Shown here piece by piece: positions 63,882 through 64,000 of a stretch of DNA of 64,000 nucleotides. Under the pieces are notes generated by a model that worked only from the letters and a program-made list of their open reading frames with translations, ran no database searches and was not told the DNA's origin. Made by a program: the position numbers and the translations under genes. This DNA comes from Desulfosporosinus shakirovi (GTDB taxonomy: Bacteria; Bacillota; Desulfitobacteriia; Desulfitobacteriales; Desulfitobacteriaceae), in the NCBI RefSeq assembly GCF_020595055.1, contig NZ_JAJDOO010000001.1:344834-408833 (forward strand), given 5' to 3'. Each line of letters begins with the position of its first letter. The stretch's first letter is position 1.

Positions 63882-64000
63882 AGATTAAAAAGGGATGGGC
63901 TCTAACTATACTGATAAGAACTGGCTTTACCACATCCCACCCAGGCTGAAGGAAGTCTGGGCGAACAGCTTGTTTTATCACAATTGGCCTCAATGAAATG

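Overview
The window looks like a chromosome segment of an anaerobic, spore-forming, sulfur- and methyl-metabolising Firmicute, probably in or near Desulfosporosinus/Desulfitobacterium. This is inferred from gene content, not from a database match. Supporting genes are a Spo0E-like phosphatase, non-pyrrolysine MttB-family methyltransferases with a corrinoid protein, OpuC-type betaine uptake, AprAB-like and siroheme reductase-like enzymes, sigma-54 regulators and a c-di-AMP riboswitch. No phage, CRISPR array, rRNA or tRNA was seen.

Layout. 1-7.3 kb: 3' part of a DNRLRE/collagen-like protein, a 26-codon membrane peptide, two ABC-F ATPases, a broken coiled-coil gene, an L-cysteine desulfidase-type protein and a Spo0E-like gene. 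7.5-8.0 kb: remains of a toxin-antitoxin pair. 8.1-25.1 kb (all minus strand): a quaternary-amine methyl-transfer locus with OpuC-type uptake, a PAS/sigma-54 activator, two MttB-family proteins, a corrinoid protein, a MetH-activation-domain protein and a ferredoxin-like protein, with hutU and hutI interleaved but no hutH. Two sigma-54 promoter matches sit ahead of the uptake genes and the methyltransferase genes. 25.3-26.0 kb: VapBC. 26.6-31.1 kb: a Crp/Fnr regulator, a DASS anion transporter and an AprAB-like pair. 31.3-34.1 kb: small Met-rich and SHOCT proteins and a frameshifted siroheme reductase. 34.5-43.7 kb (minus): a two-component system with a Met-rich sensor loop, a thioredoxin-CcdA fusion, a MacB/FtsX ABC exporter, a DUF2318 protein and two decayed membrane genes, resembling the accessory part of the bacterial P19/FTR1 (Fet) metal-uptake loci. 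44.0-46.5 kb: an NtrC-type two-component pair. 46.8-49.3 kb: an ABC transporter with a broken permease. 49.4-52.1 kb: two radical-SAM proteins plus LipM, resembling the LipS1/LipS2 lipoate pathway. 52.3-64 kb: a DUF401 transporter, a broken Uma2 gene, an ADP-ribosyltransferase-like gene, a c-di-AMP riboswitch with NlpC/P60 hydrolase, PlsC, an HxlR-SCP2 regulator, a molybdopterin oxidoreductase and an ECF sigma/anti-sigma pair.

Two observations stand out. First, the thioredoxin-CcdA gene has an in-frame UGA exactly where the first Cys of the CxxC motif belongs (37748-37750), with a plausible hairpin just downstream: a candidate selenoprotein. Second, short hairpin modules at seven places resemble right and left ends of IS200/IS605-type elements, with no transposase or TnpB nearby and with a compensatory base-pair change between copies. 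They lie mostly between genes of the methyl-transfer locus, often at stop codons.

Frameshifts and in-frame stops are frequent (about 5.2, 7.7, 32.6, 42.3-43.7, 47.6-49.3, 53.7-54.3 and 55.4 kb). They may be true decay or sequencing errors, and this ambiguity also bears on the UGA codon.
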